Of a stretch of DNA of 64,000 bases, positions 1 to 10,143 are shown piece after piece. A program made the translations under genes and the position numbers. The stretch's first letter is position 1; every line of letters starts with the position of its first letter. Source of the DNA: an uncultured Psychrobacter sp. GTDB lineage: Bacteria; Pseudomonadota; Gammaproteobacteria; Pseudomonadales; Moraxellaceae. The stretch lies in NCBI GenBank assembly GCA_947495055.1, contig CANLXO010000009.1, positions 62,001 to 126,000 of the forward strand. The letters run 5' to 3'. The notes below the pieces were generated by a model. It was not told the origin of the DNA. It saw only the letters and a list, made by a program, of their open reading frames with translations, and searched no databases.

Positions 1-2
1 GC

Positions 3-680
3 CTGCAAGAGGCAGGTCATGACTTTATGCGCCTGCCCCTTCAGCGTATTGTCTGTATCTCAGCGCTATATATCAAAGGTGAGCAGTTCTCTTTGTTTTC
101 ACTCAGTGCTGATAAGTTTAGTGAAAAAGACATTTTGGCAAAGTTTTTTCGCGCTTTTAGTGAGGTTGAGACCTTGCCGCAGCTCATTAGCTGGAACGGC
201 TCTGGGTTCGATATTCCTGTGCTTATTTATCGCGCGATGCAATACGATCTGTCAGCGCCTTGGCTGTTTGAAGAAGGCGAGCGTATCAAAAACATGCGTT
301 TTAACAATTATGTCAATCGCTTTCAGACCCGTCACTTAGACTTGATGGACAGATTTAGCCAGTACGGCGCTAGTCGCCGCGAGGCGATGGATGTTGTCGC
401 TAGCCTCTATGGCTTACCTGGCAAGACCGACGTCGATGGTAGTATGGTCGGCGCACTCGTTGCGGCTGACAATTGGCAGACGCTCTCGACGTATTGTGAG
501 TCTGATGTGATGAATACTTGGCTGATTTATTTGCGCTGGCTGCGACTGACAGGGCAACTATCGTCACAAGGCTTTAGCGACTGGCAACAGCGTAGTCATG
601 ACTATCTTAAAACGTTAACGCAAGCGGATGGTAGTCTACGTCACGAGTCTTTTATTGCAGATTGGTCCACTTCTTTATAA
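3..680 (+). CDS. PolB-like predicted 3'-5' exonuclease, 5'-truncated by window edge
   Basis: The reading frame is open back to the first bases of the window, so the true start and the first exonuclease motif (usually a DIETVP-type block) lie outside. The visible part has an Exo II-like block SWNGSGFDIPVLIYRA and an Exo III-like block YCESDVMNTWLIYLR, typical of the DnaQ-fold family of predicted PolB-like 3'-5' exonucleases. The product is probably a metal-dependent cytoplasmic nuclease whose physiological substrate is unknown to me. It lies 34 bp upstream of rlmD on the same strand and is probably co-transcribed with it. An internal ATG at 27 exists, but starting there would remove conserved sequence. 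Confidence 0.8.
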   Translation: MQEAGHDFMRLPLQRIVCISALYIKGEQFSLFSLSADKFSEKDILAKFFRAFSEVETLPQLISWNGSGFDIPVLIYRAMQYDLSAPWLFEEGERIKNMRFNNYVNRFQTRHLDLMDRFSQYGASRREAMDVVASLYGLPGKTDVDGSMVGALVAADNWQTLSTYCESDVMNTWLIYLRWLRLTGQLSSQGFSDWQQRSHDYLKTLTQADGSLRHESFIADWSTSL

Positions 681-714
681 CTTCTTTTTCTTTTTTTAAT
701 GCTAAGGCAGGTTT

Positions 715-2289
715 ATGCAACCCACCGATTCACAACCCTTAAATAACCAAGATACCCAAAGTATCGCTAACGACGATACCTCTCAGACCACAACTTCTCA
801 GACCGCAACTTCTCAGACCATAGTAGTGCCGCCTAATAAGAAAAAGTCAAAACCCTCGACCAAAACGCGTCGCCGCCTAAAGGATGCAGAGCCACTGCCC
901 TTCACTATCGACGGTCTATCTCATGATGGGCGCGGCGTCGCTATTTATGGCAAGGGTTTTGATGAGCAGCAAGGTCACGCGCAGGACAAACATGGCAAAA
1001 AAGTCTTTGTCAGTTTTGCATTACCTGGTGAAAGCGCCTTAGTCAAGTTGACCAACAGCCGCGCCAGCTTCGAAGAAGGCGACGCCATTGAGGTAACGAA
1101 AAACCCCAATCCTGAGCGCGCCGTACCGCCCTGCCCGCACTTTGGTGTTTGCGGCGGTTGCAACTTACAGCACTGGCAGCCTGACGCGCAAATTAACTTT
1201 AAGCAATCTGTCCTCGCTGAGATGCTCATGCATCAAGCCCATGTTGCCCCTGACCACTGGCTTGACCCTGTCGTCGGTGACAGACTTGGCTATCGTACCA
1301 AAGCGCGATTGGGCGTGCGTTATGTGGTCAAAAAACAGACGGCGCTGGTAGGCTTTCGTGAGCGCTCTAGTAATTTTTTGGCAGAGCTCAATGAATGTCA
1401 TATCCTAGATCCGCGTATTGGCTTTGAGATTGAAAACTTAAAAGCGCTTATTAGCACTTTAGATAGTCGTGACAAAATCGCTCAGTTAGAGCTGGCGATG
1501 GGTGAATATTTGCCGGATCTTCCTGATGGTGATCAGCCCGTTGCTTTAATTGTCCGCAACCTTGCGCCTTTATCAGCAAGTGACATCGATAAGCTCAAAG
1601 CGTTTTTTGCAGCGCGTAACTGGCAGCTGTATCTGCAATCTAAAGGTGCAGATACGATTGAGCGCATTGCTTTAACCGATAAAGATGATCTGAGCGAGCA
1701 GTTTGGTCGTCTGTATTATGAATTACCTGAGTACGATCTCACTTTTGAATTTATTCCAACTGACTTTACCCAAGTCAATCTCTCGGTCAATCGGCAAATG
1801 ACCAAACTTGCTTGTGATTTACTAGATCTAAAAGCAGGCGAGCGCGTATTGGACTTATTTAGTGGCCTTGGTAATTTTAGCCTGCCACTAGCGCGTTTGG
1901 TTGGAGCTACAGGATCGGTCGTTGGGGTTGAAGGTAGTGATGCTATGACCGCGCGCGCCGCTGATAATGCGCGCCGCAATCAGCTCGATAATACTGAGTT
2001 TTACGCACAAGACTTAACTCAAGATTGCACCGATAAGCCTTGGGCCAATCAAGGTTTTGATGCTTTGCTAATCGATCCACCGCGCTCTGGTGCTTGGGAG
2101 ATTATGCAATATCTGCCCAAATTCAATGCTGAGCGTATTGTTTACGTGTCCTGTAACCCAGCAACGCTTGCCCGCGATACCAAAGCGCTACTTGAGCAAG
2201 GCTACCGTCTGACCCATGCAGGAGTGATGGATATGTTTTGTCATACCGGTCACGTCGAATCTATCGCACGCTTTGAGAAAATCGCTTGA
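715..2289 (+). CDS. rlmD: 23S rRNA (uracil-1939-C5)-methyltransferase RlmD
   Basis: This enzyme methylates U1939 of 23S rRNA using S-adenosylmethionine. The four [4Fe-4S] ligands are visible as C140, C146 and C149 ([10 protein letters not shown]) and C228 (NECHIL), after a TRAM-like beta domain at about residues 58-125. The SAM-binding block [10 protein letters not shown] begins near residue 379 and the catalytic cysteine is C480 in [12 protein letters not shown]. The first 50 or so residues are an unusual Gln/Thr/Ser- and Lys-rich extension, encoded in part by a 15-bp tandem repeat (781-825). A ribosome binding site (aaggcagg) precedes the ATG. relA follows, as rumA-relA do in E. coli. Confidence 0.95.
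   Translation: MQPTDSQPLNNQDTQSIANDDTSQTTTSQTATSQTIVVPPNKKKSKPSTKTRRRLKDAEPLPFTIDGLSHDGRGVAIYGKGFDEQQGHAQDKHGKKVFVSFALPGESALVKLTNSRASFEEGDAIEVTKNPNPERAVPPCPHFGVCGGCNLQHWQPDAQINFKQSVLAEMLMHQAHVAPDHWLDPVVGDRLGYRTKARLGVRYVVKKQTALVGFRERSSNFLAELNECHILDPRIGFEIENLKALISTLDSRDKIAQLELAMGEYLPDLPDGDQPVALIVRNLAPLSASDIDKLKAFFAARNWQLYLQSKGADTIERIALTDKDDLSEQFGRLYYELPEYDLTFEFIPTDFTQVNLSVNRQMTKLACDLLDLKAGERVLDLFSGLGNFSLPLARLVGATGSVVGVEGSDAMTARAADNARRNQLDNTEFYAQDLTQDCTDKPWANQGFDALLIDPPRSGAWEIMQYLPKFNAERIVYVSCNPATLARDTKALLEQGYRLTHAGVMDMFCHTGHVESIARFEKIA
781..825 (+). repeat. in-frame 15-bp tandem repeat in rlmD
   Basis: Three 15-bp units starting tctcagacc are repeated in frame; the first two are nearly identical and the third diverges at its end. 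They encode the Ser-Gln-Thr-rich stretch in the non-conserved N-terminal extension of RlmD. Copy number could vary without shifting the frame. Confidence 0.8.
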
Positions 2290-2490
2290 GTAAGCTGAGT
2301 GTAGGTTACGTTTGACTTTAATTTCCTTACACAGGCTGTCTTGTATGATGACACTAAAGTGAGATAATTAAAGAGAGAACAATAAAATACATACTCGTTG
2401 GGTACTCATACTTATCAGATAATAATATGCAGATACCTATATGCAGATATCTAGTAGTTGTTAGCATTTATAACTATTCAAATTTTGATA

Positions 2491-2522
2491 ACAGCTGCTA
2501 AAAATTGATTTTTGGCGGCTGT
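2491..2522. terminator. 15-bp inverted repeat in the 320-bp rlmD-relA gap
   Basis: The arms acagctgctaaaaat and atttttggcggctgt can pair over 15 positions, two of them G:U, around a two-base centre. The following bases (cattattt) are only weakly T-rich, so this may be a poor terminator or a leader structure for relA. Nothing else convincing is seen in 2290-2609 apart from the relA ribosome binding site. Confidence 0.4.
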
Positions 2523-2609
2523 CATTATTTAAAAGTGACTTGTTTTGAGCAATCAGACAAAAATCTAGCAAGATGAAGTATGACTTAGGGTTAGCAAAAG
2601 GAGGCGGCG

Positions 2610-5147
2610 ATGGTAAAAATTCGCGAAGGATTACCATTAGTAGATGGACAGATGACAGAGACTGATAGTGCCTCGCTTGCAGCGCAGTTGGTTGCCAATC
2701 AGCGCTCTCATCAATCAGCCAATAGCTACGCGCAAATACCGCTAGATATCAAAGCCCAATTGGCGACCCACAAACTACATACCACCTTTGATCGCTCAAT
2801 CTCTTTTGAGCAAGACGATTCTGCTATCAAAGATGACTACTCTAACAATAAGCTACTCGAAAAATCCAACATCCCATTAGAAGACATCGATGATGCCAAT
2901 ATCGATGTACCTGTTTGGCTAGATAATGTTGCTAAGCGTATTGGGCAGGAATCTGTTCCTATTTTAAGTGATGCCTGCGAGTTTATCCGTAGTCGCATGA
3001 ATACTAGCGAGTCTGAGCGCTCAGGTGCCTATGTGACCGGTATTGGTATGGCAGATATCTTAACTTACCTGTATCAAGATGAAGACGCTTTGGTCGCCGC
3101 TATGCTCTATCGTAGCGCTCGTAAATCGATGATTAGTCTGGCAGATATCCAAAAGCACTTCAACGCTGATATCGCAACATTAGTTAAAGATACCTTAGCC
3201 ATGGGAAAACTGTCCGCTATTATTGAGAGCAGTAAGCGCCTAGAGGATCATTTCGTTAACAATCAGCGCGAACAGTTATCTAACATCTATAGCATGCTCA
3301 TCTCAGTGACCAACGATGTACGCGTGGTGCTCATTAAATTAGCTGAGCGCACCTTTGCTATGCGTGAATTAAATTTCGCTGATGAGGAGCGTCAACGCCG
3401 AGTGGCACGTGAGGTCATGACTATTTATGCGCCTCTCGCCCATCGTCTTGGTATTGCTCAGCTCAAATGGGAGCTTGAGGATTTGGCATTTCGCCATCTT
3501 GCTCCTGATAGATACAAAGAGATCGCCAAATTACTCTCTGAAAAGCGCAGTGAGCGTGAGTCCTATATCCAGCGTGTTCAGAACAAACTGAGCGAAGCTT
3601 TGATTGATGCTAATATCGAAGGCGAGGTATCAGGACGCGTCAAACACATCTATTCTATTTATCGCAAAATGAAGCTTAAAGGCTTATCTTTTGATCAGCT
3701 TTATGACATTCGTGCGCTTCGAGTTTTGGTCAACTGCCCATCAGACTGCTATCATGTTTTAGGTTTGGTTCACGGCTTTTGGCGTTATATACCAGAGCAG
3801 TTCGATGATTATATTACCAATCCCAAATCTAATGGTTATCGATCCTTGCATACTGCCGTTATCGCAGAGAACAAGTCGTTAGAAGTACAGATTCGTACGC
3901 ATGAGATGCATTTTGAGGCTGAGCTTGGCATGTGCGCGCATGTCAATTACAAAGAGGGGTTAAAGAATAAAAAAGATACTTACTTTAATCAAAAAATCAG
4001 CTCTTTGCGTCACTTGCTCTCTTTGAATAACGAGGTTCGCAATCGTTCAGACTCGGCCTTGACCATTGAGGACGATTTAGGCGGCATTGCCTTTACTGAG
4101 CTTGAAGATGAAGAGCACATCGTTGATTTTGATGAGCTTGAGCGTATCTATGTTTTTAGTCGTGACGGGGATATTACTGAGCTGCCAAAAGGGGCGACCG
4201 TACTTGATTTTGCGTATTATGTTCATACACAAGTGGGTAATCGAGCGCAGGCGGCGCGCGTCAATCAGCGTTATGTTCCGCTCACTTATCAGCTGAAAAC
4301 TGGCGAGCAGGTTGAGATTATTACCAAAGCGACGCGCGAGCCTAATCGCGATTGGCTTGTGGTCTCCTTAGGTTATATACAGACCAGCCGCGCCCGCTCC
4401 AAGCTGCGCCAATGGTTCAATAAGCAAGATCGCGACAAAAACATTGAGATCGGTCGGGACATGCTAGCAAAGGAGCTCGAACGCTTATCTGTACATCCTA
4501 ATAGCATAGACCTTAATGATTATACGCAGTTTTTTAGCGTTAATCATGCCGATGATATTCTTGTCGGCTTGGTTACCAGTGAGATCGGACTCAATCAGCT
4601 GACTGCGCACATCTCTCGTCAGCTGCATCTAGAGCCTGAAAAACCCGAAGAAGATTTTATCGTCAACATAGACAACAAGCTTTCTGGCAAGCCTGACGCT
4701 TATAAAATCTCTATCGCTGGCCTCGATAATACAGAAATCCATCTCGCTGGCTGCTGTCATCCTGTACATGGGGAGCCGATCGCAGGATATGTGACTTTGT
4801 CTCGCGGCGTTAGTGTGCATAATCGCGGTTGCCCTGAATACTTACGCCTTATAGAGCGCGATCCTGAGCGTAAAATTGCTGCCAGTTGGCAGTTCAAATC
4901 TGGTCGTTATCAGCCTGTTGATATTCATATAGAAGCTTATGATAGACGCGGCCTATTACGTGATCTAACGCAAATTATTGATAGAGAAAATGTCAATATT
5001 CGTAAAGTTGAAACTTTGAGTACAGACGATAATATTGCCTTTTTAAAGTTTCATATTGAAGTGGCAGGCCTTGTGCACTTGTCTAAACTACTGGCTAAAC
5101 TTGAACAGCAACATGGTATTTTGCACGCCCGCCGTGCAGTAGCTTGA
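2610..5147 (+). CDS. relA: RelA, ribosome-associated (p)ppGpp synthetase
   Basis: This is the stringent-response alarmone synthetase, which makes (p)ppGpp from ATP and GTP/GDP on stalled ribosomes. The order is a pseudo-hydrolase region at about residues 110-290, with no HD motif (LYRSARKSM where active hydrolases have a His-Asp pair); then the synthetase with HIYSIYRKM and QFDDYITNPKSNGYRSLH; then a TGS domain (VLDFAYYVHTQVGNRAQAA), a zinc-finger-like Cys/His region (HLAGCCHPVHG) and a C-terminal ACT/RRM domain. At 845 aa it is about 100 residues longer than E. coli RelA, mostly at the N-terminus. The start is supported by a strong aaaaggagg. The EXDD synthetase signature reads QFDD here. 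Confidence 0.95.
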   Translation: MVKIREGLPLVDGQMTETDSASLAAQLVANQRSHQSANSYAQIPLDIKAQLATHKLHTTFDRSISFEQDDSAIKDDYSNNKLLEKSNIPLEDIDDANIDVPVWLDNVAKRIGQESVPILSDACEFIRSRMNTSESERSGAYVTGIGMADILTYLYQDEDALVAAMLYRSARKSMISLADIQKHFNADIATLVKDTLAMGKLSAIIESSKRLEDHFVNNQREQLSNIYSMLISVTNDVRVVLIKLAERTFAMRELNFADEERQRRVAREVMTIYAPLAHRLGIAQLKWELEDLAFRHLAPDRYKEIAKLLSEKRSERESYIQRVQNKLSEALIDANIEGEVSGRVKHIYSIYRKMKLKGLSFDQLYDIRALRVLVNCPSDCYHVLGLVHGFWRYIPEQFDDYITNPKSNGYRSLHTAVIAENKSLEVQIRTHEMHFEAELGMCAHVNYKEGLKNKKDTYFNQKISSLRHLLSLNNEVRNRSDSALTIEDDLGGIAFTELEDEEHIVDFDELERIYVFSRDGDITELPKGATVLDFAYYVHTQVGNRAQAARVNQRYVPLTYQLKTGEQVEIITKATREPNRDWLVVSLGYIQTSRARSKLRQWFNKQDRDKNIEIGRDMLAKELERLSVHPNSIDLNDYTQFFSVNHADDILVGLVTSEIGLNQLTAHISRQLHLEPEKPEEDFIVNIDNKLSGKPDAYKISIAGLDNTEIHLAGCCHPVHGEPIAGYVTLSRGVSVHNRGCPEYLRLIERDPERKIAASWQFKSGRYQPVDIHIEAYDRRGLLRDLTQIIDRENVNIRKVETLSTDDNIAFLKFHIEVAGLVHLSKLLAKLEQQHGILHARRAVA

Positions 5148-5211
5148 TAGCTTTGCAAATGCGTTGTTGAACCTACTTTATTTTTTACTCATATAAATGT
5201 TTTGAACCCTT

Positions 5212-6129
5212 ATGCCTGAACTCCCTGAAGTTGAAACTACAAAAACAAGCCTAACGCCTCTACTTGGCCAAAAGGTTACAAAAGTACAAGTATTTCAGCC
5301 AAAGCTGCGTTGGCAAATGCCCGACGACTTAAATGACTTGGTCGATCACGTATTAGTAGACGTGCAAAGACGCGCTAAATACTTGATTTTAGACTTTGCT
5401 CCTGTGGCCTCCAAAAGTAATGGCTTTGATAAAGAGGTGCGCCAGTTGCTCGTGCACCTTGGTATGTCAGGAAGCTTACAACAGCATGCTAGCGGTGCAG
5501 ACAAGCGCAAACACGATCATCTCATCATTACTTTTAGAGATGATGATAGCGCGCTTACTCAGCTGCATTATCATGATCCAAGACGCTTTGGTTCTGTATT
5601 ATGGCACCAAGACTACAAGGGCAAGCTACTAGACAACCTAGGTCTTGAACCTTTATCAGAAACTTTTGATGCAGATTATCTCTATCAATTCATTCAGCGG
5701 ACTGATGCAGCAAAACATAAACCATCAGATCCTAATTCGCGCAAGGTAACTGCAAGACGACCGATCACGCGCGCTATAAAATCTGTCATCATGGAACAAC
5801 AAGTTGTCGTTGGTGTGGGTAATATCTATGCTACCGAAAGCTTATACTTAGCAGGTATTCATCCAGCTACGCCTGCTAATGAAGTGTCCTACAAGCAATT
5901 ATCTATACTAGTTACGCATATCAAGACTATCTTGCACAAGGCTATCGCTCTTGGTGGCTCCACTTTACGCGATTTTACCGTTGCCAGTGGCGAGACCGGA
6001 TATTTCCAGCAAACTCTAAGTGTGTATGGTCGTCAAGGAGAGGCATGCCCTTCTTGCAATGCCGATTTAGACAATATCAAGCTCAATGGCCGTGCTAGTG
6101 TTTTTTGTCCAGAGTGCCAAATACTTTAA
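5212..6129 (+). CDS. mutM: formamidopyrimidine-DNA glycosylase MutM (Fpg)
   Basis: A bifunctional glycosylase/AP lyase that removes 8-oxoguanine and formamidopyrimidines from DNA. The N-terminus MPELPEVE places the catalytic Pro2 and Glu3 exactly, which fixes the start although no clear ribosome binding site is seen. The conserved RRAKYLIL lysine, the H2TH region VVVGVGNIYATESLY and the C-terminal zinc finger CPSC...CPEC with its NGRAS arginine loop are all present. At 305 aa it is about 35 longer than E. coli Fpg, partly through an insertion near residues 163-185 before the H2TH domain. It follows relA by 64 bp on the same strand. Confidence 0.95.
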   Translation: MPELPEVETTKTSLTPLLGQKVTKVQVFQPKLRWQMPDDLNDLVDHVLVDVQRRAKYLILDFAPVASKSNGFDKEVRQLLVHLGMSGSLQQHASGADKRKHDHLIITFRDDDSALTQLHYHDPRRFGSVLWHQDYKGKLLDNLGLEPLSETFDADYLYQFIQRTDAAKHKPSDPNSRKVTARRPITRAIKSVIMEQQVVVGVGNIYATESLYLAGIHPATPANEVSYKQLSILVTHIKTILHKAIALGGSTLRDFTVASGETGYFQQTLSVYGRQGEACPSCNADLDNIKLNGRASVFCPECQIL

Positions 6130-6247
6130 CTTATCAAAGGTTTATTGCAGCCAAATGAGCTTTTGTGTTGCTTATCGCTGTACATCTTGCTTTAATAGCA
6201 TAATCACATACTTTTGTTACACTCATTGTTAGCTTTAGGATCATATC

Positions 6248-6688
6248 ATGACAGTCAAAGACAAATCACTGCGTGCTATCAGACATCGCACTATTACCGC
6301 CCTTACTAGCCTGGTTTTGACTACAGCTATGATGCATACAGCGTCCGCTGCGATAGAGATTGATGAGACAGACTTTGGTCCTTCTTACGATACGATGATT
6401 GTAGATACAATAGTAGGTAAACCTTTACAACTGGTCGCTGCAGTGACTGGTACTGCAGCCTACTTAGTTAGTCTGCCCTTCTCGGTTATTGGCGGTAATG
6501 CTGATCAAGCTCAACGAAAACTCTTTGTTGAGCCATGGGATGCGATGAGTCGCTGCTTAGGATGTACGGTTGCCGAAGACAATTATTACAAGTCACAAGT
6601 GGTTGATGACAACATCGTACGTATCGTTGTTGATCAGCCCTCTGAGATTTTGATCAACACCAATGATTATGTCGTTGTGACTCCCTAA
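6248..6688 (+). CDS. small exported protein of unknown function
   Basis: A 146-aa protein with an N-terminal positively charged stretch and a hydrophobic signal sequence ending near ASA-A (residues 33-35). A second hydrophobic segment at about 58-80 is glycine- and alanine-rich (LVAAVTGTAAYLVSLPFSVIGG). Two cysteines lie close together (SRCLGCTV) and could form a disulfide in the periplasm. I recognise no characterised family. The gene is monocistronic, between mutM and a bidirectional terminator shared with the convergent typA. Confidence 0.7.
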   Translation: MTVKDKSLRAIRHRTITALTSLVLTTAMMHTASAAIEIDETDFGPSYDTMIVDTIVGKPLQLVAAVTGTAAYLVSLPFSVIGGNADQAQRKLFVEPWDAMSRCLGCTVAEDNYYKSQVVDDNIVRIVVDQPSEILINTNDYVVVTP

Positions 6689-6734
6689 CTTGCGCCGTTA
6701 AGATTTGTCTGCATCAACGATATATTTTGACAAT

Positions 6735-6766
6735 AAAAAAAGGCCAACATCACGTTGGCCTTTTTT
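6735..6766. terminator. bidirectional rho-independent terminator
   Basis: An aggccaac/gttggcct stem flanked by an A-run on one side and a T-run on the other. It lies between the convergent exported-protein gene and typA and would serve both. Confidence 0.9.
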
Positions 6767-6800
6767 ATGTCTGACTGTTTAAGTTGGGTACCGGCTAAAA

Positions 6801-8651
6801 CTAAGCACCCTTTTTGCTACGACCATGACGCTTACGCTCACTTTCGGTCAAGTAGCGTTTACGCAATCGAATAGCTTTTGGTGTCACTTCAACCAACTCA
6901 TCATCTTGAATAAATTCGAGCGCTTGCTCAAGGGTAAACTTGATAGCAGGCGTTAGTGTTAGTGCTTCATCAGTACCACTAGCACGAACGTTGGTCAATT
7001 GTTTAGCCGTTGTTGGGTTGACAGCCATATCATCATTACGTGAGTTTAGACCAACGATCATACCCTCGTATACTTCAAGCTGCGGTTCAGCGAATAATTT
7101 GCCGCGCTTTTGCAGGTTGAACAGTGCAAAACCTAGACAGGTACCTTTGGCCATAGATACGAGTACGCCATTTGTACGACCACCAACATCACCGATCTTT
7201 TGAGGACCATAGTGAGAGAAGCTTGACGTCATGATACCCGTACCTGAAGTGAGGGTCAAAAACTCAGAGCGAAAGCCAATCAGTCCGCGCGCGGGCATAG
7301 TCGCCTCAATACGCATGCGACCTTTACCATCGAGCTCCATATTAGTCATCTCACCTTTGCGTAGACCAACTTGCTCCATGATAGAGCCTTGATGCTCATC
7401 TTCAATATCAAAGACAACGTTTTCGTACGGCTCTTGCAACTTGCCATCGACTTCTTTGACGATAACTTCTGGGCCAGATACACCCAATTCAAAACCTTCA
7501 CGGCGCATGTTTTCGATCAATACAGATAAGTGTAGCTCGCCGCGACCTGATACTTTAAATTTATCAGGAGACTCTGTGTCTTCTACACGTAACGCTACGT
7601 TATGAATCAATTCACGCTCTAAGCGCTCACGAATATTGCGCGAGGTTACAAACTTACCTTCAAGGCCTGCAAAAGGTGAGTTATTAACCTGAAAATTCAT
7701 CGATACTGTAGGCTCATCAACAGTTAGCGGCGGCAATGCTTCAACTGCAGCAGGATCACAGATAGTATCAGAGATATTAAGAGCATCGATACCTGTGATA
7801 CATATGATATCACCAGCTTGTGCCTCTTCAACATCGATACGATCAAGACCGTGATAACCCATAATCTTAAGGATACGACCATTACGAGTCTTGCCATTCT
7901 TATCAATAATAGTCACTGGCGTATTGGTTTTGACTCTACCGCGTTGAACACGACCGATACCGATAACCCCTACGAAGCTATTGTAGTCGAGGCTCGAGAT
8001 TTGCATACGAAACGGTGCATCGGCGTCAACTTGTGGCGCTTGTACCACATCTACGATAGTCTCAAACAGTGGTGTCATATCATCAGCTAAATTATCCGCT
8101 TCCAGACCAGCAACGCCATTTAGGGCCGAGGCATAAACGACTGGAAAGTCTAACTGCTCGTCCGTTGCGCCTAGGTTGTCGAACAAATCAAATATCTGAT
8201 CCATAACCCAATCAGGTCGCGCACCTGGACGGTCAATTTTATTAATGACAACAATTGGCTTAAGGCCTTGCTCAAATGCTTTTTGAGTGACAAAGCGAGT
8301 TTGCGGCATAGGACCGTCTACAGCATCGACAACTAGTAGTACACAATCAACCATAGACATAACGCGTTCAACTTCGCCGCCAAAGTCAGCGTGACCTGGG
8401 GTATCTACGATGTTGATGCGATATTCGATGTCTTTACTTGGATGTTGCCATTTAATAGCTGTGTTCTTAGCCAAGATAGTGATGCCACGTTCTTGCTCGA
8501 TATCACCTGAATCCATCGCACGCTCAGCAATGTTAGCACGGTCGCCAAAAGTGCCTGATTGATGCAAAAGTTTATCAACCAAAGTGGTTTTACCATGATC
8601 AACGTGGGCAATGATTGCGATATTACGCAGGTGTTGGATGTCGTTCGCCAT
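6801..8651 (-). CDS. typA: ribosome-associated GTPase TypA/BipA
   Basis: A translational GTPase of the EF-G/LepA superfamily that assists 50S assembly and stress or cold adaptation. The G1 motif [11 protein letters not shown]3 [12 protein letters not shown] and G4 NKID are intact, followed by EF-Tu domain 2, an EF-G V-like domain and the BipA-specific C-terminus ending in a basic tail ([10 protein letters not shown]). The length of 616 aa is typical. It reads away from ompA, which ends about 290 bp upstream with its own terminator, so typA probably has its own promoter in the AT-rich 8652-8887 stretch. Confidence 0.95.
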   Translation of the reverse strand: MANDIQHLRNIAIIAHVDHGKTTLVDKLLHQSGTFGDRANIAERAMDSGDIEQERGITILAKNTAIKWQHPSKDIEYRINIVDTPGHADFGGEVERVMSMVDCVLLVVDAVDGPMPQTRFVTQKAFEQGLKPIVVINKIDRPGARPDWVMDQIFDLFDNLGATDEQLDFPVVYASALNGVAGLEADNLADDMTPLFETIVDVVQAPQVDADAPFRMQISSLDYNSFVGVIGIGRVQRGRVKTNTPVTIIDKNGKTRNGRILKIMGYHGLDRIDVEEAQAGDIICITGIDALNISDTICDPAAVEALPPLTVDEPTVSMNFQVNNSPFAGLEGKFVTSRNIRERLERELIHNVALRVEDTESPDKFKVSGRGELHLSVLIENMRREGFELGVSGPEVIVKEVDGKLQEPYENVVFDIEDEHQGSIMEQVGLRKGEMTNMELDGKGRMRIEATMPARGLIGFRSEFLTLTSGTGIMTSSFSHYGPQKIGDVGGRTNGVLVSMAKGTCLGFALFNLQKRGKLFAEPQLEVYEGMIVGLNSRNDDMAVNPTTAKQLTNVRASGTDEALTLTPAIKFTLEQALEFIQDDELVEVTPKAIRLRKRYLTESERKRHGRSKKGA

Positions 8652-8887
8652 ATAAAATGCTCGTTTTGTCTTAATAAGAATGCAGTAGCAATAAGCGCCG
8701 CTGAATATAATAATGATGTAGATCTACTAAGTTTAAATAATAAGTAAAACTATGATAATACACAAATTTATCGTACAGGTAGCTGTGCTAGGGAACACTT
8801 TGCCAATCTGCAAAGTATTTGGGCGGCTAGTATAACATTAATGCATCGCCTTTTTTATAAAATAACTGAGCAGTGCAATATCAAAAC

Positions 8888-8920
8888 AAAAAAAAGCCAC
8901 CCGAAGGTGACTTTTTTATT
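8888..8920 (-). terminator. rho-independent terminator of ompA
   Basis: On the minus strand, gtcacc and ggtggc pair around a TTCG tetraloop and are followed by a long T-run. It lies just beyond the ompA stop codon. Confidence 0.9.
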
Positions 8921-8943
8921 TAGAACTTGCTACAGATGAATGA

Positions 8944-10143
8944 TTAGTTGATAACCATATCTTTAGTTTGCTCTACAGTCATTGTTTTGTTACCAGTAAT
9001 GATAGCGTAAACACGACGGTTCATAGCGCGACCTTCTTCAGTATCGTTAGAAGCGATTGGTTGGTCGTAACCATAGCCTACAGTCGATAGACGATTAGGT
9101 GCAATGCCGAACTCGTTAGTTAGCATAGATTTCACTGCGACGGCACGGGCTTCAGACAGACGTTGGTTATAACGTGCTGATGGACCTGTTTTTGAAGCAT
9201 GACCTTCAACGCGAGCGGTAGAGTTTGGATACTCACGCATCTTCTCAGCGACTTTAGCAATCTCAGGCTGGTACTGTGCTTTGATGTTAGATTTATCGTT
9301 GTCAAAGAAGACACGAAGCTCCATTTTTAGAGCATCATCGATAATAACTTCTACCGGGCAACCACGAGCGTCAACAACTTGGTTCATTGGTGTGCCTGGG
9401 CATGCATCTAAGCTATCTACAACGCCATCACCGTCAGAGTCCATTTCAGGATCGATAACTACGATAGGCGTAGTATCAACAACTGGCTGCTCAATCATAG
9501 GCTCTTCGATTGGTGGAACAGCTACTGTTGGCGCTAAGTGACCACCAAGGACAACTTCTAGACCCGCTAGAGCCATGCCTTCCCACCAGTTCTCATCAAA
9601 GTTGTGAATAGCACGAGCTTCACCGCGTAGGCTTAGTGCATCATTGATACGATACATAGCACCTAAACCTAGGTTACCAATAGTATCAGTAGAATTAGCA
9701 ACTTCATCACCGTTGTTATCTTCGATATCAAGTTTAGATCGACCAGCACCAATTAGCATATATGGCTTTAATGCGCTATCAGTATAACCAGTAAACTCTT
9801 CAGTACCGATTAAGAAGTTACCCGTGATCATTTCTTGTTCTGCATCTAGGTTGTCAGCACCATTTTGACTTTCAGCATCAGTGTTAGATACGCCATACTC
9901 AACTTGGAATTGGGTAGAAGGAGTCAACTCAATACCTAAAGCGGCACCAGTATATAGACCATCTTCTTTGTTGTATCTATCGCCGTTACCATTATCATTG
10001 AGTAATGTTTCTCTTTGATCATCGTCAGCGCCTTCAGCGTAGTGATAACCAAGTAACAATGGGCTGATAGTGACACCAGCATTAGCGGCTAGTGGAGCTG
10101 CTGTTACAGCAAACAGAGCTAGGGCAATCTTATTCAATTTCAT
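8944..10143 (-). CDS. OmpA-family outer membrane protein
   Basis: A 399-aa protein with a clear signal peptide (cleavage after AANA, about residue 22). The N-terminal domain (about 23-205) has alternating beta-strand composition and is probably an eight-stranded barrel. A proline-rich linker follows, then one thrombospondin type-3-like calcium-binding repeat (DSDGDGVVDSLDACPGTP). The C-terminal OmpA domain has the peptidoglycan-binding signature VEGHASKTGPSARYNQRLSEARA. It should anchor the outer membrane to the cell wall and is likely abundant; it has a good ribosome binding site (ggaga) and its own terminator. It is close to Acinetobacter Omp38/OmpA in design. Confidence 0.92.
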   Translation of the reverse strand: MKLNKIALALFAVTAAPLAANAGVTISPLLLGYHYAEGADDDQRETLLNDNGNGDRYNKEDGLYTGAALGIELTPSTQFQVEYGVSNTDAESQNGADNLDAEQEMITGNFLIGTEEFTGYTDSALKPYMLIGAGRSKLDIEDNNGDEVANSTDTIGNLGLGAMYRINDALSLRGEARAIHNFDENWWEGMALAGLEVVLGGHLAPTVAVPPIEEPMIEQPVVDTTPIVVIDPEMDSDGDGVVDSLDACPGTPMNQVVDARGCPVEVIIDDALKMELRVFFDNDKSNIKAQYQPEIAKVAEKMREYPNSTARVEGHASKTGPSARYNQRLSEARAVAVKSMLTNEFGIAPNRLSTVGYGYDQPIASNDTEEGRAMNRRVYAIITGNKTMTVEQTKDMVIN

